DNA from: Mytilus edulis | Lineage: Eukaryota; Mollusca; Bivalvia; Mytilida; Mytilidae | Assembly: GCF_963676685.1 (NCBI RefSeq) | Contig: NC_092355.1 | Span: 65,293,006 to 65,357,005, forward strand | Reading direction: 5' to 3' | Length of the DNA: 64,000 nucleotides | Shown: piece by piece, positions 11,373 through 23,310 of the stretch | Numbering within the stretch: position 1 is the stretch's first letter | Layout: every line of letters begins with the position of its first letter | The notes under the pieces: generated by a model | The model's database searches: none | What the model was told of the DNA's origin: nothing | What the model saw: only the letters and a program-made list of their open reading frames with translations | Position numbers and translations under genes: made by a program

Positions 11373-13018
11373 GATCAATCTTACATTTTACGTGCACAAT
11401 CATTAGGGAATGACTGTAAAAGATATTACAGTCCTTTCTTATATAACTTCATTCTTAAATCCATTTTAAACCGGAGTAAATCATGAAAAAAACGTTGATG
11501 ACGTCGCAGTCACATGATAAAATTATGTCTATGGGCTGATAAACAAAACGACGTCAGCCAATCAGAAGACAAACAAAATCATAGAAATGTCATCCGGCCT
11601 CGAGCATTTGTCTTCCAGCCCTTTAATGATGTATTCTTCTGACTTTTCAGTCTCGTTCAGTCTCGTTGAAATCTCGTTCTTGGACTATTTCCAAAACATG
11701 TGATAGAAGCGGAAAATATCAATGAATTTTAAAGATATTATAATCAAACATAAATCTGTGAAAAAATTGTGTATTTACAATGAATGGTTTTTGAGTAATC
11801 TAGTTTTTGAATTTTACGACCATTCAAGTCAGTATTTTTAGCCAAAATTTTGAGAAAATGGGTGAAGGATACAAAAATTGGTTTTACAAGAATCATGTAC
11901 ATCCCATATCATTTTGGTCTTTTCAAATTTCTTAGATATGTATTTTTTCAATCATTTATAACAAAAAAAGTTGAAATAATATGCATTTTGTTCTTAAAAC
12001 TGGGAAAAATCGTAAACATACAAAATTGACAGCATGGTAAATTTTACTCAAAAAAGAGTCAAAATATGATAAAACTTTCTTATATAAACACCTACCTATA
12101 GTTTTTGTGAGTAACATTTTTTCAGATTGGTCCACTTCATCCTTATAGAAAGTATGAAAACAAGTTTAAATGTGGAACTGTGATTTTTTTCACGATAATA
12201 GCCAAAAAACAGGTAAAAATCGATGAGAAATGGGAAAATCATCAAAATTGGGCATTTTCAAAGGGCCGTAGCAAAAAAAAAGAAGTGCACCACCATATAA
12301 TTTTTTCTTCACGAATTATTTTGTTGCAGTCTTATAAACCCAAAAATCAAGTTAAGAAAAAAAGTTTAATTCTAGAAATTTTTGGATCCTCAGAGGTGTT
12401 CTTCCTTAATACCAATACATTTTTGTTTTAAATTGTAATAAATTATTGGTCCTTCAAATATAAAACTAAAGACGTAGGAATCTTGCTTTCGAAAGGGACG
12501 TTTTGATTCTGCAATCTCCTTCAATCATTTATTTCAATTTCGACAATAACACACCAACCTCAGATGTACTGAACTTTTAAATAGATGTTTACGCATGAGC
12601 AAAATACTCTGCTAAAAAAAATTTAAAAAATTAGTGTTTTATAAATACCTATGAGTTCGTTTGTAATATAAATAAATAAATACAGAATGTTAAATAAATT
12701 TCGTATCATATTGAGATGAAGGTAATTTAAAGTTAATTAAATAAGTGTGTCTACAGCTACAAAAAGATTTATGCAATATATTGGTAAGACATCTTTTAAA
12801 TAAAAAAAAAAATGTCTGCATTTAAACGGCCAAGACTATATAATTAGAATTATTAATAAAAAAACAATTACCTAAATTAAGATTCCGATGCCATTAATTA
12901 CTCACGAAATCTTAATATTTTAAGAATTCTTTGTACACCAGAACAATCTTTAGTAAAAATAATCATTCAGTTGCAGTGTCCAAGCATTCATTCGTCTGCA
13001 AATAGATACTCAAAACAA
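11373..13018. other. Intergenic, no gene seen
   Basis: AT-rich with many poly-A and poly-T runs. The 83-codon plus ORF at 12180-12431 is lysine-rich and looks like chance. Confidence 0.45.
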
Positions 13019-15131
13019 TTATAAAAGTGCAGTTGGAAGATATTCTAATGGTTTTCTTAGAGTTTCAATTGCGACTGCCCAAAACAGATCCTCGCCGACA
13101 GCAGTTTGATATCGTAGACTAGGACCACTGTCTAATAGGGCTCTTAGCTGATTAGTCATGTGGTTAGAGTCTATATTCCTCAGCATTATTAACAGGAACA
13201 CGTCTCTTCCATATCTTCTACGTCGCTCCTGCACTACATCAACTTCCCATTGACACCATTCACTTTTCGCAAACTCATTTGATAATATTACAACAACTTT
13301 CCATGATTTTTCTAAATATTTGTTGATGTTTGCAATGATTGATTCTCATACTTCAAAATTTCTTTGATGAATACATAGCTTAATACCTTCGTCTTGTTTT
13401 ACTTTCGGCAAAAACGTTTGATGCACCCAGTTTCGATCTGCGTCACAGTAAACGACAAAAGCGTGATATTCGAAATCATCTGCATTGGTAAAAGGCAAAT
13501 AACCTTTCCTTCTTTTGTATTTTACTTTCCATAGGTATATATAATTCTTAATATTGGTTTAACATTTCAAAGTTATAGTTATAAAGGTTACTAATAATCA
13601 TCCTGTACAAGATAGTACTATTGCCATGCTGTATAACGGATTCCAAGGTGGACACTGCATTTTAGATTCTGCATATTTTTGTAGCACCATATTGTCAAGT
13701 TCGGGAGGTTGCCGAGACCTATAACATAACGGGTACATAATCAGTTTAACATGTGTTGTCTTCATCCACTCAGTGAACCAAAGTTGATCACAAGAACATA
13801 CATACGGGTTTCGACTAAGATCCAACTCGTTTAATGAATTCAGTACTTCGAACGGAAAAGTTGTTTCGTTGATTATTCTTATAAAATTGTTTGACAAGTA
13901 CAGCTTTCTAAGTGAAGTCATATTACGAAAAACAGCATTTCCATCGTTCCAGCTGGACAATCTATTTGCACTTAAACTCAATGTATCCAAAGATTTTAAG
14001 TTTGGAAAGACGTTTGGGAAAGAAACGCAGACTCCTAGAAAAAAAGACTTATAACCTTAAGTTTGGTCAAAGATGAAAACATTTGTTGTATCCATATTTC
14101 GGTTTTTGGAAGACAAGACTGATCAAGGTAAAGGAATGTCAGATTTGGAGAAAGAGACAAAATAGACGTGGGAATAAAGTTCCCCAGAGCAAAATGAAAG
14201 TTTGTTTCTTGCATATTAAGATTAGACAACGATGAACTGTTGAATGCAAATTCTTCAATCTTTCTCAATGGATAACATATTTTAGACATCTGAACGGTAT
14301 ACTAAATAGGATTGTTTATAAATATGTTATTGTAAATTTTGCCAATTGGATTCCCATTTAGCACAAGCATTTACAATTTCGGCAAATTACCAATGAATCA
14401 TCCTTAATATATTCAATGCTATTTTAACTTAGATCAAGATATGCAAGGTATTGGACGGCGCTTGTATTTCTTTTTGCTTACACACACGCAGATTGTTATT
14501 AAGATGAAGTTCTCATATAGCACCTGGTATTCCAGTCATGTCTAATCTTTCTATGAAATTTTCAGACAAAGACATATCGAACAAATTGTTCAATGGAGAA
14601 AACGTATTGCATTTTACTTCAGGAAATGTGTTACCTTTGGTTCACAGTATTGCCACATTATTTCGTGTAAAATTAGAAAACATATTTAATTGTAAATAAG
14701 ATCAACTGTTATAATCAAATATCAAATCTGTCAGTTTTTCAGAGTCCTGTTTTTAGAACATCAACATTTAATCTTTTTTCATGTGAAATGTATAACTTAC
14801 CTAGAAATATCAATCTAGTAAGCGAATGTGGGTGAATCAAATTGTAATTTAAAAAAAATATTTGAGAGGAATCTTTGTCAAATTATCAAAACAATGTTCA
14901 CCTATGTACGTCAGGTTTGTGCCATTCATTTTAATGTCGTGTATATTTTCAGAGAATAATGAATATATAATGTAAGCCACGTCAAGTGCAAACGGTCTCA
15001 TGTTTTTTTTACTGTTTAGAAGAACATTTGCAAGTTTCTGGATAGTCAATACTCTTTGAAAATTCTACAGCTAATAGCAGAACAAGTATACAACTGCAAC
15101 ATGTGTACACAGGCGTTTGTGGTGTATTTTC
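13019..15131 (-). pseudogene. Toll-like receptor pseudogene
   Basis: Read on the minus strand this parallels the TLR at 25743-27897 along its length: an acceptor TTGCAG at the same place, LRRNT (TCKCSSKQ), leucine-rich repeats, LRRCT (NPYVCSCDQLWF), a transmembrane start (LYSMAIVLSC), and TIR with FLLIML and the box 3-type DLFWA. The start codon position is lost, LRRNT has a TAA, the TIR BB loop has a TGA (near 13346-13348), and the middle (about 14290-14850) is broken by several frameshifts. The intact 3' end (LRKPLEYLPTALL then stop at 13019) shows the true C terminus of the family. It once encoded a surface pattern receptor and is now clearly non-coding. Confidence 0.88.
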
Positions 15132-15160
15132 CTGCAATCTGAAGAAAAAAGGATTATTAG

Positions 15161-15298
15161 TTACGTAGTTCGCTAGTGACCTAATACGATATATATGGGG
15201 TCAGTAAATTCCATATGGGGTGAGAGAGAAGCTCGAATCCCCATATGGAATTTACTGACCCCATATATATCGTATTTGGTCACTAGAACACTATGTAA
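15161..15298. mobile_element. Hairpin MITE with 60-bp arms
   Basis: The left arm 15161-15220 and right arm 15239-15298 are inverted copies with only a few mismatches, around an 18-bp loop. Arms carry 'gatatatatggggtcagtaa'. A related hairpin lies at 49571-49677. It sits just upstream of the TLR pseudogene exon. The element family is not identified. Confidence 0.8.
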
Positions 15299-16779
15299 CG
15301 AATTTATCTTACCAACTATGATAACATGAGATATTTAGAACAGTGGCCTATAAAAGTGATCAAGTCTCAATACTGTTAGTATTATAGGTCTATTCAAAAC
15401 AAATGCCAACAATAACAACTTGTTAGCTTGAAATGTGTTGTATGGAATTAAGCAATCGTTCATTATCCATTCAATCGTCTGTTGAAACCTTTAAGATTTT
15501 TTTCTCACCACTGTATTGTTTGTATAAAAGGACACAACTCTACTCTAACCTAATATGGAACCTTACTAACCTAATATGGAATATACAAGGTCTCCACGCG
15601 GTTGCTCTTAACCAATTATTTTCTTCGAAATGTATAGGAGGTGAGATAAAAAATAATACTTATGTGTTACAGATGCGATACCTGAAATAAAATTCAAGTA
15701 TAATCAATACTAATATGCATTTTCAACATATTGTTTAAAAGTACAATCAGGAATACATGGTTATTTGCTCAGATTAATGTGCTTAAATGATATGTATTGA
15801 CGATAGACATATCTTCACGTTGAAACATAATAGATAACATTAAACATATTTATTCAAAGGTTGACTCCTAACAATTCTACTTTCAGTCAATAATTTTATT
15901 ATGGCATTGCACAAGTCATGTCTTCATTAACTGTCCACGAGGTTAAAACAATAAATCCCTGTTTTTTTTTTTATTTGATTTTGTTCTCTGGTCATGATTG
16001 TTTATCATTAGTTGTGTTTTGCTTTGAACTAGCTTTCAGTAACTGCGAGTATTCTAAATAGTACTTACGTGTAAATTTGACATGTTGATACAATTGTAAC
16101 GCATTTTGTGTAACACTGTACTACACATTTACTTCTTTAGTGTTGTATTACGTCTGGCTATTTTTAACATATATCACCTTTGATGAATTATTGGTATGGC
16201 AACTTCTGTTCTCTTACTGAACAGCAGAATTTTTTATTTTGTAAAGCATATTTCCGTACTTCAAGTAAACCTTACAACAAAATAATTTGTATTTATCTGT
16301 GTCTTTTACTTGGAGTTAATCCTTGGTGTTCCTTATAAAGGAAGCTCATACGGAGAGAAGATCTGTGTACGTTTTATTATTTGGTGACATTTTGTCTAAC
16401 TGTATTGTTGTTTTTCTGATATGAATTCTTTATATCTCACTTTTTATTTAAGTTTTGTATTTTCAATGTATTAGATATCAAATTCATTCGTTTAGTGTAT
16501 AATCACTTGTTTTTGTTAATAAGACTTTTTGTTGAGTTAAGCCTGTTAGTTGCATTTTATAGTGTGTCTTTATATGTTATGATGTTACATTAATGATTCG
16601 GATAAAAGTGAAGGTTGACGCGTATTAAAACGTTTTAACGCGGTTGTTTGCACCTGTCCTAAGTGAGAAACCTGATATTCAATTGTTGTCGTTTGTTTTT
16701 CTGATTCATAAGTTTATTTTTTTATTTAGATTATACTATTGGTTTTTCTTTTTGAATGGTTTTAAACTAAACATGTTAG
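15299..16779. other. Intergenic; only repeat scraps
   Basis: The words around 16018-16060 ('gctttgaactagctttcag') match the middle of family A as at 28090-28140. No gene is supported. Confidence 0.4.
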
Positions 16780-16900
16780 GGAGCTTTATAGCTTGATGTT
16801 CGATGTAAGCCAATATTCTGTGTTGAAGGCTATACTTTAACCTTTCATGGTTTACTTTTACAAACTTCGACTTGGAAGGAGAGTTTGCAATCATCTCTTT
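16780..16900 (+). repeat. Dispersed repeat family A, diverged 3' tail
   Basis: 'gggagctttatagcttgatg' through 'ttggaaggagagtttgcaa' aligns with the 10020 copy. It abuts the Penelope-like element. Confidence 0.55.
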
Positions 16901-16939
16901 TCTATTTGCCTAGCTGTACAATGAATGCAAATTTACAAA

Positions 16940-18115
16940 ATCTATTGTACGGTGGATGTTTTTAATTACTTACCCCAACCTGACGACTCTTATAAAAAAG
17001 AATGGCCAACGTAGATACAAGTATCTTGTCTTATGGAGGGATAAATCCTACTTTGTAAAGAATCACTCTGATTCAAACAAAAAATTCTCTGAAACTGATA
17101 TTATCAAGATGCTTGATTTCTTGATTGACAACATATTTGTTACGTTCGGAGGACGTGTTTTTCAACAGACTGTCGGCATTCCAATGGGAACAAACTGTGC
17201 CCCTCTACTCGCCGACTTGTTTCTTTATTATTATGAGGCTGACTTCATGCAGGAACTTCTTAGGAAGAAAGAAAAGAAGTTAGCAATATCCTTTAACTCT
17301 ACTTTCCGCTATATAGATGATGTTCTTTCACTAAACAATTCAAAATTTGGTGACTATGTGGAACGCATCTATCCAATCGAACTAGAGATAAAGGATACTA
17401 CAGATACAGTTAAGTCGGCTTCATATCTTGACTTACATCTAGAAATTGACAATGAGGGTCGGTTGAAAACAAAACTTTACGACAAAAGAGATGATGTCAG
17501 CTTTCCAATTGTGAACTTTCCATTTCTAAGTAGGAACATTCCAGCAGCACCTGCATACGGGGTATATATCTCCCAATTGATACGATATTCCCGTGTTTGT
17601 AATTCCTATCATGATTTTCTTGATAGAGGTTTGCTGCTCACAAGGAAGCTATTAAAACAAGAGTTCCAAATGGTGAAGTTGAAATCATCCCTTCGTAAAT
17701 TTTACGGACGCCATCACGAGTTGGTTGACCGTTATGGAATAACCGTTTCACAAATGATATCGGATATGTTCCTCACGTCGTAACTACAATCCCCTCCCCT
17801 TTCATGAATATGACCTACCGAATTAGACTATTTACCGGATTTGTAATCACATAAGCAACACGACGGGTGCCACATGTGGAGCAGGATCTGCTTACCCTTC
17901 CGGAGCACCTGAGATCACCCCTAATTTTTGTTGGGGTTCGTGTTGTTTATTCTTTAGTTGTCTATGTTGTGTCGTATGTACTATTGTTTTTCTGTTTGTC
18001 TTTTTCATTTTTAGCCATGGCGTTGTCAGTTGGTTTTGGATTTATGAGTTTGACTGTCCCTTTGGTATCTTTCGTCCCTCTTTTATACAAATTCATATAA
18101 AGTGTTAAAAAGGTA
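16940..18115 (+). mobile_element. Penelope-like retroelement, 5'-truncated
   Basis: Consists of the C-terminal part of a reverse transcriptase ORF (16956-17783) followed by a ~330-bp 3' tail that recurs at 8450, 10190, 20267 and 48165. Homology starts abruptly at about the KKNGQRRYKYL segment, which indicates 5' truncation. No GIY-YIG endonuclease is seen after the RT. The assignment to Penelope-like elements rests on the style of the RT motifs and on recall of this mussel family. Confidence 0.75.
16956..17783 (+). CDS. Reverse transcriptase, C-terminal part (Penelope-like)
   Basis: 275 codons without a stop. Motifs in order: QQTVGIPMGTNCAPLLAD (about residues 66-83), the strand B/B' region typical of Penelope-type and related RTs; FRYIDDVLSL (about 116-125), with the YxDD catalytic pair; SASYLDLHLEI (about 154-164); and a thumb-like C terminus ending ISQMISDMFLTS. 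RTs of this type copy element RNA into DNA at a genomic nick. The first in-frame methionine is not the native start, because the upstream fingers domain is missing, so the copy is unlikely to be autonomous. Its open frame suggests a recent insertion. A domain search could instead place it in another RT lineage. Confidence 0.82.
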   Translation: MFLITYPNLTTLIKKNGQRRYKYLVLWRDKSYFVKNHSDSNKKFSETDIIKMLDFLIDNIFVTFGGRVFQQTVGIPMGTNCAPLLADLFLYYYEADFMQELLRKKEKKLAISFNSTFRYIDDVLSLNNSKFGDYVERIYPIELEIKDTTDTVKSASYLDLHLEIDNEGRLKTKLYDKRDDVSFPIVNFPFLSRNIPAAPAYGVYISQLIRYSRVCNSYHDFLDRGLLLTRKLLKQEFQMVKLKSSLRKFYGRHHELVDRYGITVSQMISDMFLTS

Positions 18116-18839
18116 TTATCATTAACACTTTAAAGTAGTCATTTTGTTTTTTACATTCATATTAGTAACACTATCCTATTGGTAGCCTTTTGTAATTATT
18201 TTCAACTATCCAATTTTGAATCTGTTTGTTGTATCGCCATCTTCGTAAACATATCTATTTTCTTTAAGTCGCATGTGTTAAATACAATTTCAAACTTGAA
18301 ATTGATCATATGATTATTTTTTACAAAAGGTACGTTGTATATAGCTATAAGTATTATAGTAGGAGATGAGATATTATGGACATAGTTGTGAAAATCGTGA
18401 TACAAGCATGACATTTGGTATAAGGGTGGACTAAATAATAATTAGAAAAATTCAGCTGATGGCCATAAAAAAATCATTTTTTCAAGATGGCCACCGCTCA
18501 TTTGGCAAATGGCATCTTATCTAATTGTTTACATTTCGTAGATCTTTTGAAAGATGTGTATTAGGTATAATCAAATGTAAGTTTTGATAAAACTTAAATT
18601 ACAGTTCCTAAAGTAAAAAAAAAACCATTACCTACATGAAGACAAAAAGTGACTTCCGGTATCAAATGGTGGCAAAACGTGGAAAATCTCAATGTTATCA
18701 TTTCTATTAACTTAACAAGAGATATAACTGACTGTGTTAAGTTCAAATGCATATATAGTTTGTTAAGAAAGACATATTGTTTATTTTATAATTGTCTGAC
18801 AGTTACCAATACACAAACATGTACATGGACGGCCAGAAC
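18116..18839. other. Intergenic, nothing recognised
   Basis: No coding or repeat assignment, apart from a possible AT-rich tail of the Penelope-like element just after 18100. Confidence 0.4.
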
Positions 18840-20264
18840 GGTAGCATTAGCAGTAACCAACACAGCTGAATTTCTTGCATCCACATTTAAAAAAATCATG
18901 ACACGAGGATCAGCGGCCACCAACGAAGTCCGTTTTGGTTCCAATTGTCATTGCTTTTTTTTTTCTTTAAACCTGTGTTCATTACTTTGGACATGAATCT
19001 GTCGAATGCAAAAATCCGGACGAGCCCAAGCATGTCCACCTTGATATACTTCTCTTTTTATGTGCTCCAGAAGATTAAAATCGTTTAAAACCAAGCAGCG
19101 GCGTCACAATGCTATTCTGGCTACCACAGGTACATTCACTCACTACATTGTATTGATGATGATTGTGTTGGCGGAATAGCATCATAAGACCGCTGCTTCC
19201 TTGCAAACGATTTTAGTCGTGCCTTCTTAACAGCAAACAGTGATTTTTTTCTTACATGTTGCAAACAAATACTTCGATGATGTCCATTTCTGGGTCTTCG
19301 TACAAAATTCGGCAAAAACGTTGGTTACATCTGAGAATACTTCCAATGTCTGCCAAGCTGACCTCTTCCCTTTCCAATGAAATGCCTACACAGTGTCACA
19401 CCTACTAAATGCATGGAATAAAGGAAAATGCACTTCACGAGGATCAAACGCAATTGCTATGACATGTACAGGAAGACATCGAAAGTCTTTATTCCTTCAA
19501 AAATATATCCACAATTTGTCCACACCTAATCTTGTGAGTACTGCAATTTCTAATACTACTACATATATGTCAGTTCTACTTAAAATAACTTTTTACAACC
19601 ATTTTCAGCAGCATGCTTATCATGGGCAATCATTCGTGTATTTGCTTTTCCAAGGTCACCTTGAGTAGCATTATAATTTTCTTTAGTCGCTAAAGAAGCA
19701 AATCTGTTGTCAAGAAACAGGAACAACTCCGTGTTATTGTCATCTTTACAGAGAAAACTACTCCAAATTATTGGCGTTCTACCAGAACCAAACTCTTATT
19801 TTTTCTAGCACCAATACTTTGCCTTTTGTTTTTGTCCCAGTTTTTAAATAATTAATTTAGTAAACATCAAATCGATGTCTACTCTTTGAAACTTATCGAA
19901 GGGAGATTTTATGTAAAGTAGTATGATATAATTTGCATAATCATCAAATATGGTTGCCTCAAGTGATGGCAATAAATTAACCTTTGCTCCCCAACCAACG
20001 ATAAATGCGTCATAATTTGGATCAGTTGATGCAAATCGCAGAATGTTTCAGGTATACCCATGTGTTGCGATTTAATACCACATCCTGACACAAAAAAAGC
20101 AGATTATCCTTCGTTTCACATTTGCTTCAAAGGATCGTACTGTTTGAACCCAATGTTATGTACATATCTTACCTACTTCTGAATTAAACAGTTCCTTAAA
20201 AGAGTAAATTTTGTACAAATCTGAGGACTCTTCTAGAAATGGATTGCCAAACTCGTTAATCACT
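18840..20264 (-). pseudogene. Pseudogene of a large uncharacterised invertebrate protein family, 3' part
   Basis: Six-frame reading of the minus strand gives, in order, INEFGNPFLEESSDLY, DDNNTELFLFLDNRFA, LGKANTRMIAHDKHA, FHAFSRCDTV and KGKRSAWQTLEVF, then a Cys-rich end (FFKCGCKK). From memory these match conserved blocks of a widespread, repeated, unnamed protein family of bivalves and cnidarians (blocks such as FHAFTGCDTV and a CGCKK tail). The blocks lie in several frames with many stops, so it is non-functional. The biochemical role of the family is unknown to me. Confidence 0.7.
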
Positions 20265-20266
20265 TT

Positions 20267-20525
20267 AGACTATTTACCGGATATTTTCACATAAGCAACA
20301 CGGCGGATGCCACATGTGGAGCAGGATCTGCTTACCCTTCCGGAGCACCTGAGATCACCTCTAGATTTTGGTGGGGTTTATGTTGTTTATTCTTAAGTTT
20401 TCTATGTTGTGTCATGTGTACTATTGTTTGTCTGTTGTGTTTTTCATTTTTAGCTTTGGTGTTGTCAGTTTATTTTAGATTTATGAGTTTGACTGTCCCT
20501 TTTGTATCTTTCGTCCCTCCTTTAG
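20267..20525 (+). mobile_element. Penelope-like element tail inserted in the pseudogene
   Basis: From 'gactatttaccgga' to 'tttcgtccctcctt' this matches the 3' tail at 17825-18095. It interrupts the minus-strand pseudogene exactly between the RKTLKVL and INEFGNPF blocks, so insertion came after the host sequence was in place. Confidence 0.8.
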
Positions 20526-20526
20526 G

Positions 20527-21420
20527 AGAACCTTTAAAGTTTTTCGAAGAAATCCTTTTGTTTTTTTCGAAGAGTCTTCATGACATCGTTCATCTGTTGT
20601 AGAATGACTCAAAGCACTGAGTCATTCAAATTCATACATCAGTCTGCTGATATCTGGTCTAGCTACCATCCATCGATTTGAAGGGATCTTCAATTAAACC
20701 TATGGTACCAACATCGCCGTTCACGACTCATTATTCTGTGTTTGTTCCTTATCAATTGTAATATAAGAAATCAACTTGCTAGTCTAACGTACAGTACAAA
20801 TTACCGTTTGCAAATTTTATTGTCACCTGTGGGTGATGTTCGTTAAGGGAAGCCATATCTTGGAGATGGATCGGTAACCATCGAGCATGATTTACACGAT
20901 CAAGACTGGTATCATGCTTGATATGGACTGTTTGTAAAGTACGATATCTGACTCGTGAAATGAGCATACCACCGAAGGCACATGAAGTACTTAATTCATA
21001 ATGTAACGCCAGAAATTAAACTGTGGTCGATTTGACTCTCTTCATTTACACCCGTGGATTACATACTTGAACGTCACAGAGTCATGAACTATATTTTCTG
21101 TGTTTACGCTTTCATAACGGCTGGCATTATCAATTCAAACAATCTATATCATGTACATGTAGTTAACTGATGCGCGTGTCCATTCCTTATTATATTTGAA
21201 CAAACATGAAAGCATCTGCCATTCTAGGTGTTGCAATATCGGCGTCAGTGAGGGCACATGTCCATCCATTATCACGCAATATATCACTCAGAATTTCAAA
21301 GCAAGCCATTTTAATGAACAATCCGCCAAACATGACGATAAACTTATGTTCTCTGTACAAATCTGGCCATTCCAACTGAAATTGCTTAGCTAATACCAAA
21401 AGGTTTATTTGCAGCTATAA
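20527..21420 (-). pseudogene. Pseudogene of the same uncharacterised family, 5' part
   Basis: Minus-strand blocks in order: KFIVMFGGLFIKMA, NGWTCALTDADIATP (21190-21399), HARWLPIHLQDM (20779-20967), GLIEDP, and RWMVARPDISRLMYEFE with a frameshift before and a stop after it, then HEDSSK. Together with 18840-20264 they cover much of the family's length in the right order. The region upstream of 21420 gave no further block. Confidence 0.7.
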
Positions 21421-22429
21421 TTGATATTTCCCGATATTTAGAAAGTTAACCACCCTTTTCACCTTATCCATCGAATGCTTGATCATTACAACTGACAGAG
21501 TGTGTTTTCAAACAGTTGCATCAAAGAAGTAACACTTTATACTCAAACAGAAGAGCCTAGATACTTAGAAGAATGAATGACGACCAAGATATGTTTAAGA
21601 AATTCAAATCCTCATGTGTTAGATGAACTACGATTTCCATCAGTGTGCCCTTGTAGTAATTCGTTCTTTATGTATAAATAGTTTGCGCATGCGCGAAATT
21701 GTTGAACGAACAATATAAATAACCATGTAAAACGTCCTTATTTTGAAGTTAAAAAGGGTTAAGTTACGAAAAAACATTTAAAAAATGCACTGAAACAAAA
21801 GAGACATTGAATGTATAGAATATGAACAATTATTTAAAAATTAAGTTTAACGCATTTGTAAATGTATACTATGTTTACTTTAAATGTACATTATGGATGA
21901 TAATCAGAAGAACAGGGTATTATTAAGCCATGGTATGGCCCTAAATAGTATAGTAAAGAATACACAAAATCAAGGTGCAAAATACTTTCAGACTTTCAGA
22001 TATCAATAAAAAATCAAATTTTGTCTTTCATACGTTTGAAATCTTGAAATGATACATTTAGAGAAAACTTATTAACTTAACCAACCAATTTTATATTACA
22101 TATGCGTTCCTCATCAAATGAAATGTAAGGTAAATGTGAAAGCGTTAATGAGTATAATTACTAGATATATGTATGTCATATGTTTGTGCTTATCAAAATA
22201 TGGTACTACATTTGCTGGAACATGATTAGTGGTTTTGACAGTGCATTAAATGCTCGTGATGTTCGTTGTTAATTTATTCTATGGTATTGTTTAGCCGGTT
22301 TTTCAGCAAATTTTGGGACTTTTTGGTTTAAAATGCTCTTAAACTGAGTTAGTTATTTTTACTGTTGTAATATTAACAACACTAATGAACCGTTCAGACA
22401 AAATACCAGTCTTAACAAGTGAGATGTTT
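21421..22429. other. Intergenic, no gene seen
   Basis: AT-rich, nothing supported. Confidence 0.4.
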
Positions 22430-23095
22430 AGCTTGCTATAAAACCAGGTTTAATCCACCATTTTCTACAAAGGATATGGTCCGAGACCACAATTATTTCG
22501 TAGTGCATATCTTTTAGAACATAAATGAAAATTAAAAAAATCCCACCTGCGCTTTCTCAATTGTATTGTAGTGTGTTGTACTACTTTTGGGACAAAATAA
22601 TATCAAAATTATAAAAAATGCATCGGCACTAACTCAAAATATGGACAATTGTATATTGAGGGCGTCTTGAAATCTTTTGACAGCTTCCGAAATGCTAATT
22701 TGTAACCTTTTTCAGCTGGTCCAAATCACTACTTTCCTTTAAAATTCTAGACCCAAATATTTTTACAGTGTAATTTCACCCCCCCCCCCCCCTACTTGCA
22801 ATTTGAGGCATTAAACATGGAGAAATAAATTTGGAAGGGGTATAAAAATTAATGGCAAGTAACTCACTATCAATACTAGTGACTATATTCGTGGACAACG
22901 AAAATCAAGGGACGACAATTGTGGTCTCGGACCATATGCCTGTTTCAAGTGAGGAGTATGACCCTTTGTTTTCCATTCGTGTGATGTGTGAAAGATTTTG
23001 ATTTTCACATTTGAAAAAGAACTGTACGATTTGAATTTGTTGTTCGGTATTTTTCTTATTTTACTTTTAATGGATATAGATCCAAAGTTGAACAA
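22430..23095 (+). repeat. Dispersed mussel repeat G split by an insertion
   Basis: 'ccaggtttaatccaccattt' (from 22445) and 'gcctgtttcaagtgaggag' (from 22938) through 'gttgttcggtatttttc' are normally adjacent in a repeat I recognise from mussels. Here they are separated by the TIR element at 22474-22937. Confidence 0.6.
22474..22937. mobile_element. Small TIR element inserted in repeat G
   Basis: Bases 22474-22494 and 22917-22937 are a perfect 21-bp inverted repeat containing GGTCCGAGACCACAATT. ATAT at each outer end may be a target duplication or part of the repeat. It is 464 bp with no ORF, so it is a non-autonomous element. A run of 16 C lies inside, near 22779. Confidence 0.75.
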
Positions 23096-23099
23096 ATCT

Positions 23100-23310
23100 T
23101 TTTACAGTTTTCTGTTCATAGGTTTAGACCAACTAAGATCTCCTTCAGGCACAGTTGAATTTTGGTGATTTCCTTTTTTTTCATACAGCTATCAAAATAT
23201 TTCTGGTCTTATTCATCTTCAAGGATTGAACTTTGAGCATTCCTGATCTATACAAATCAAGAAAAAGTCCTTCAGACGCATGACATTTATAAAGTCTTGT
23301 TTTATTTATT
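23100..23310 (+). repeat. Dispersed repeat family C
   Basis: 'ctccttcaggcacagttga' through 'tccttcagacgcatgac' parallels 5740-5910. Confidence 0.5.

Noticed and set aside
17867-18100. 77-codon hydrophobic ORF, also at 8354-8689 and 20414-20602
   Set aside because: It lies in the 3' tail of the Penelope-like element. Similarity between copies reflects the repeat. No constraint is shown.
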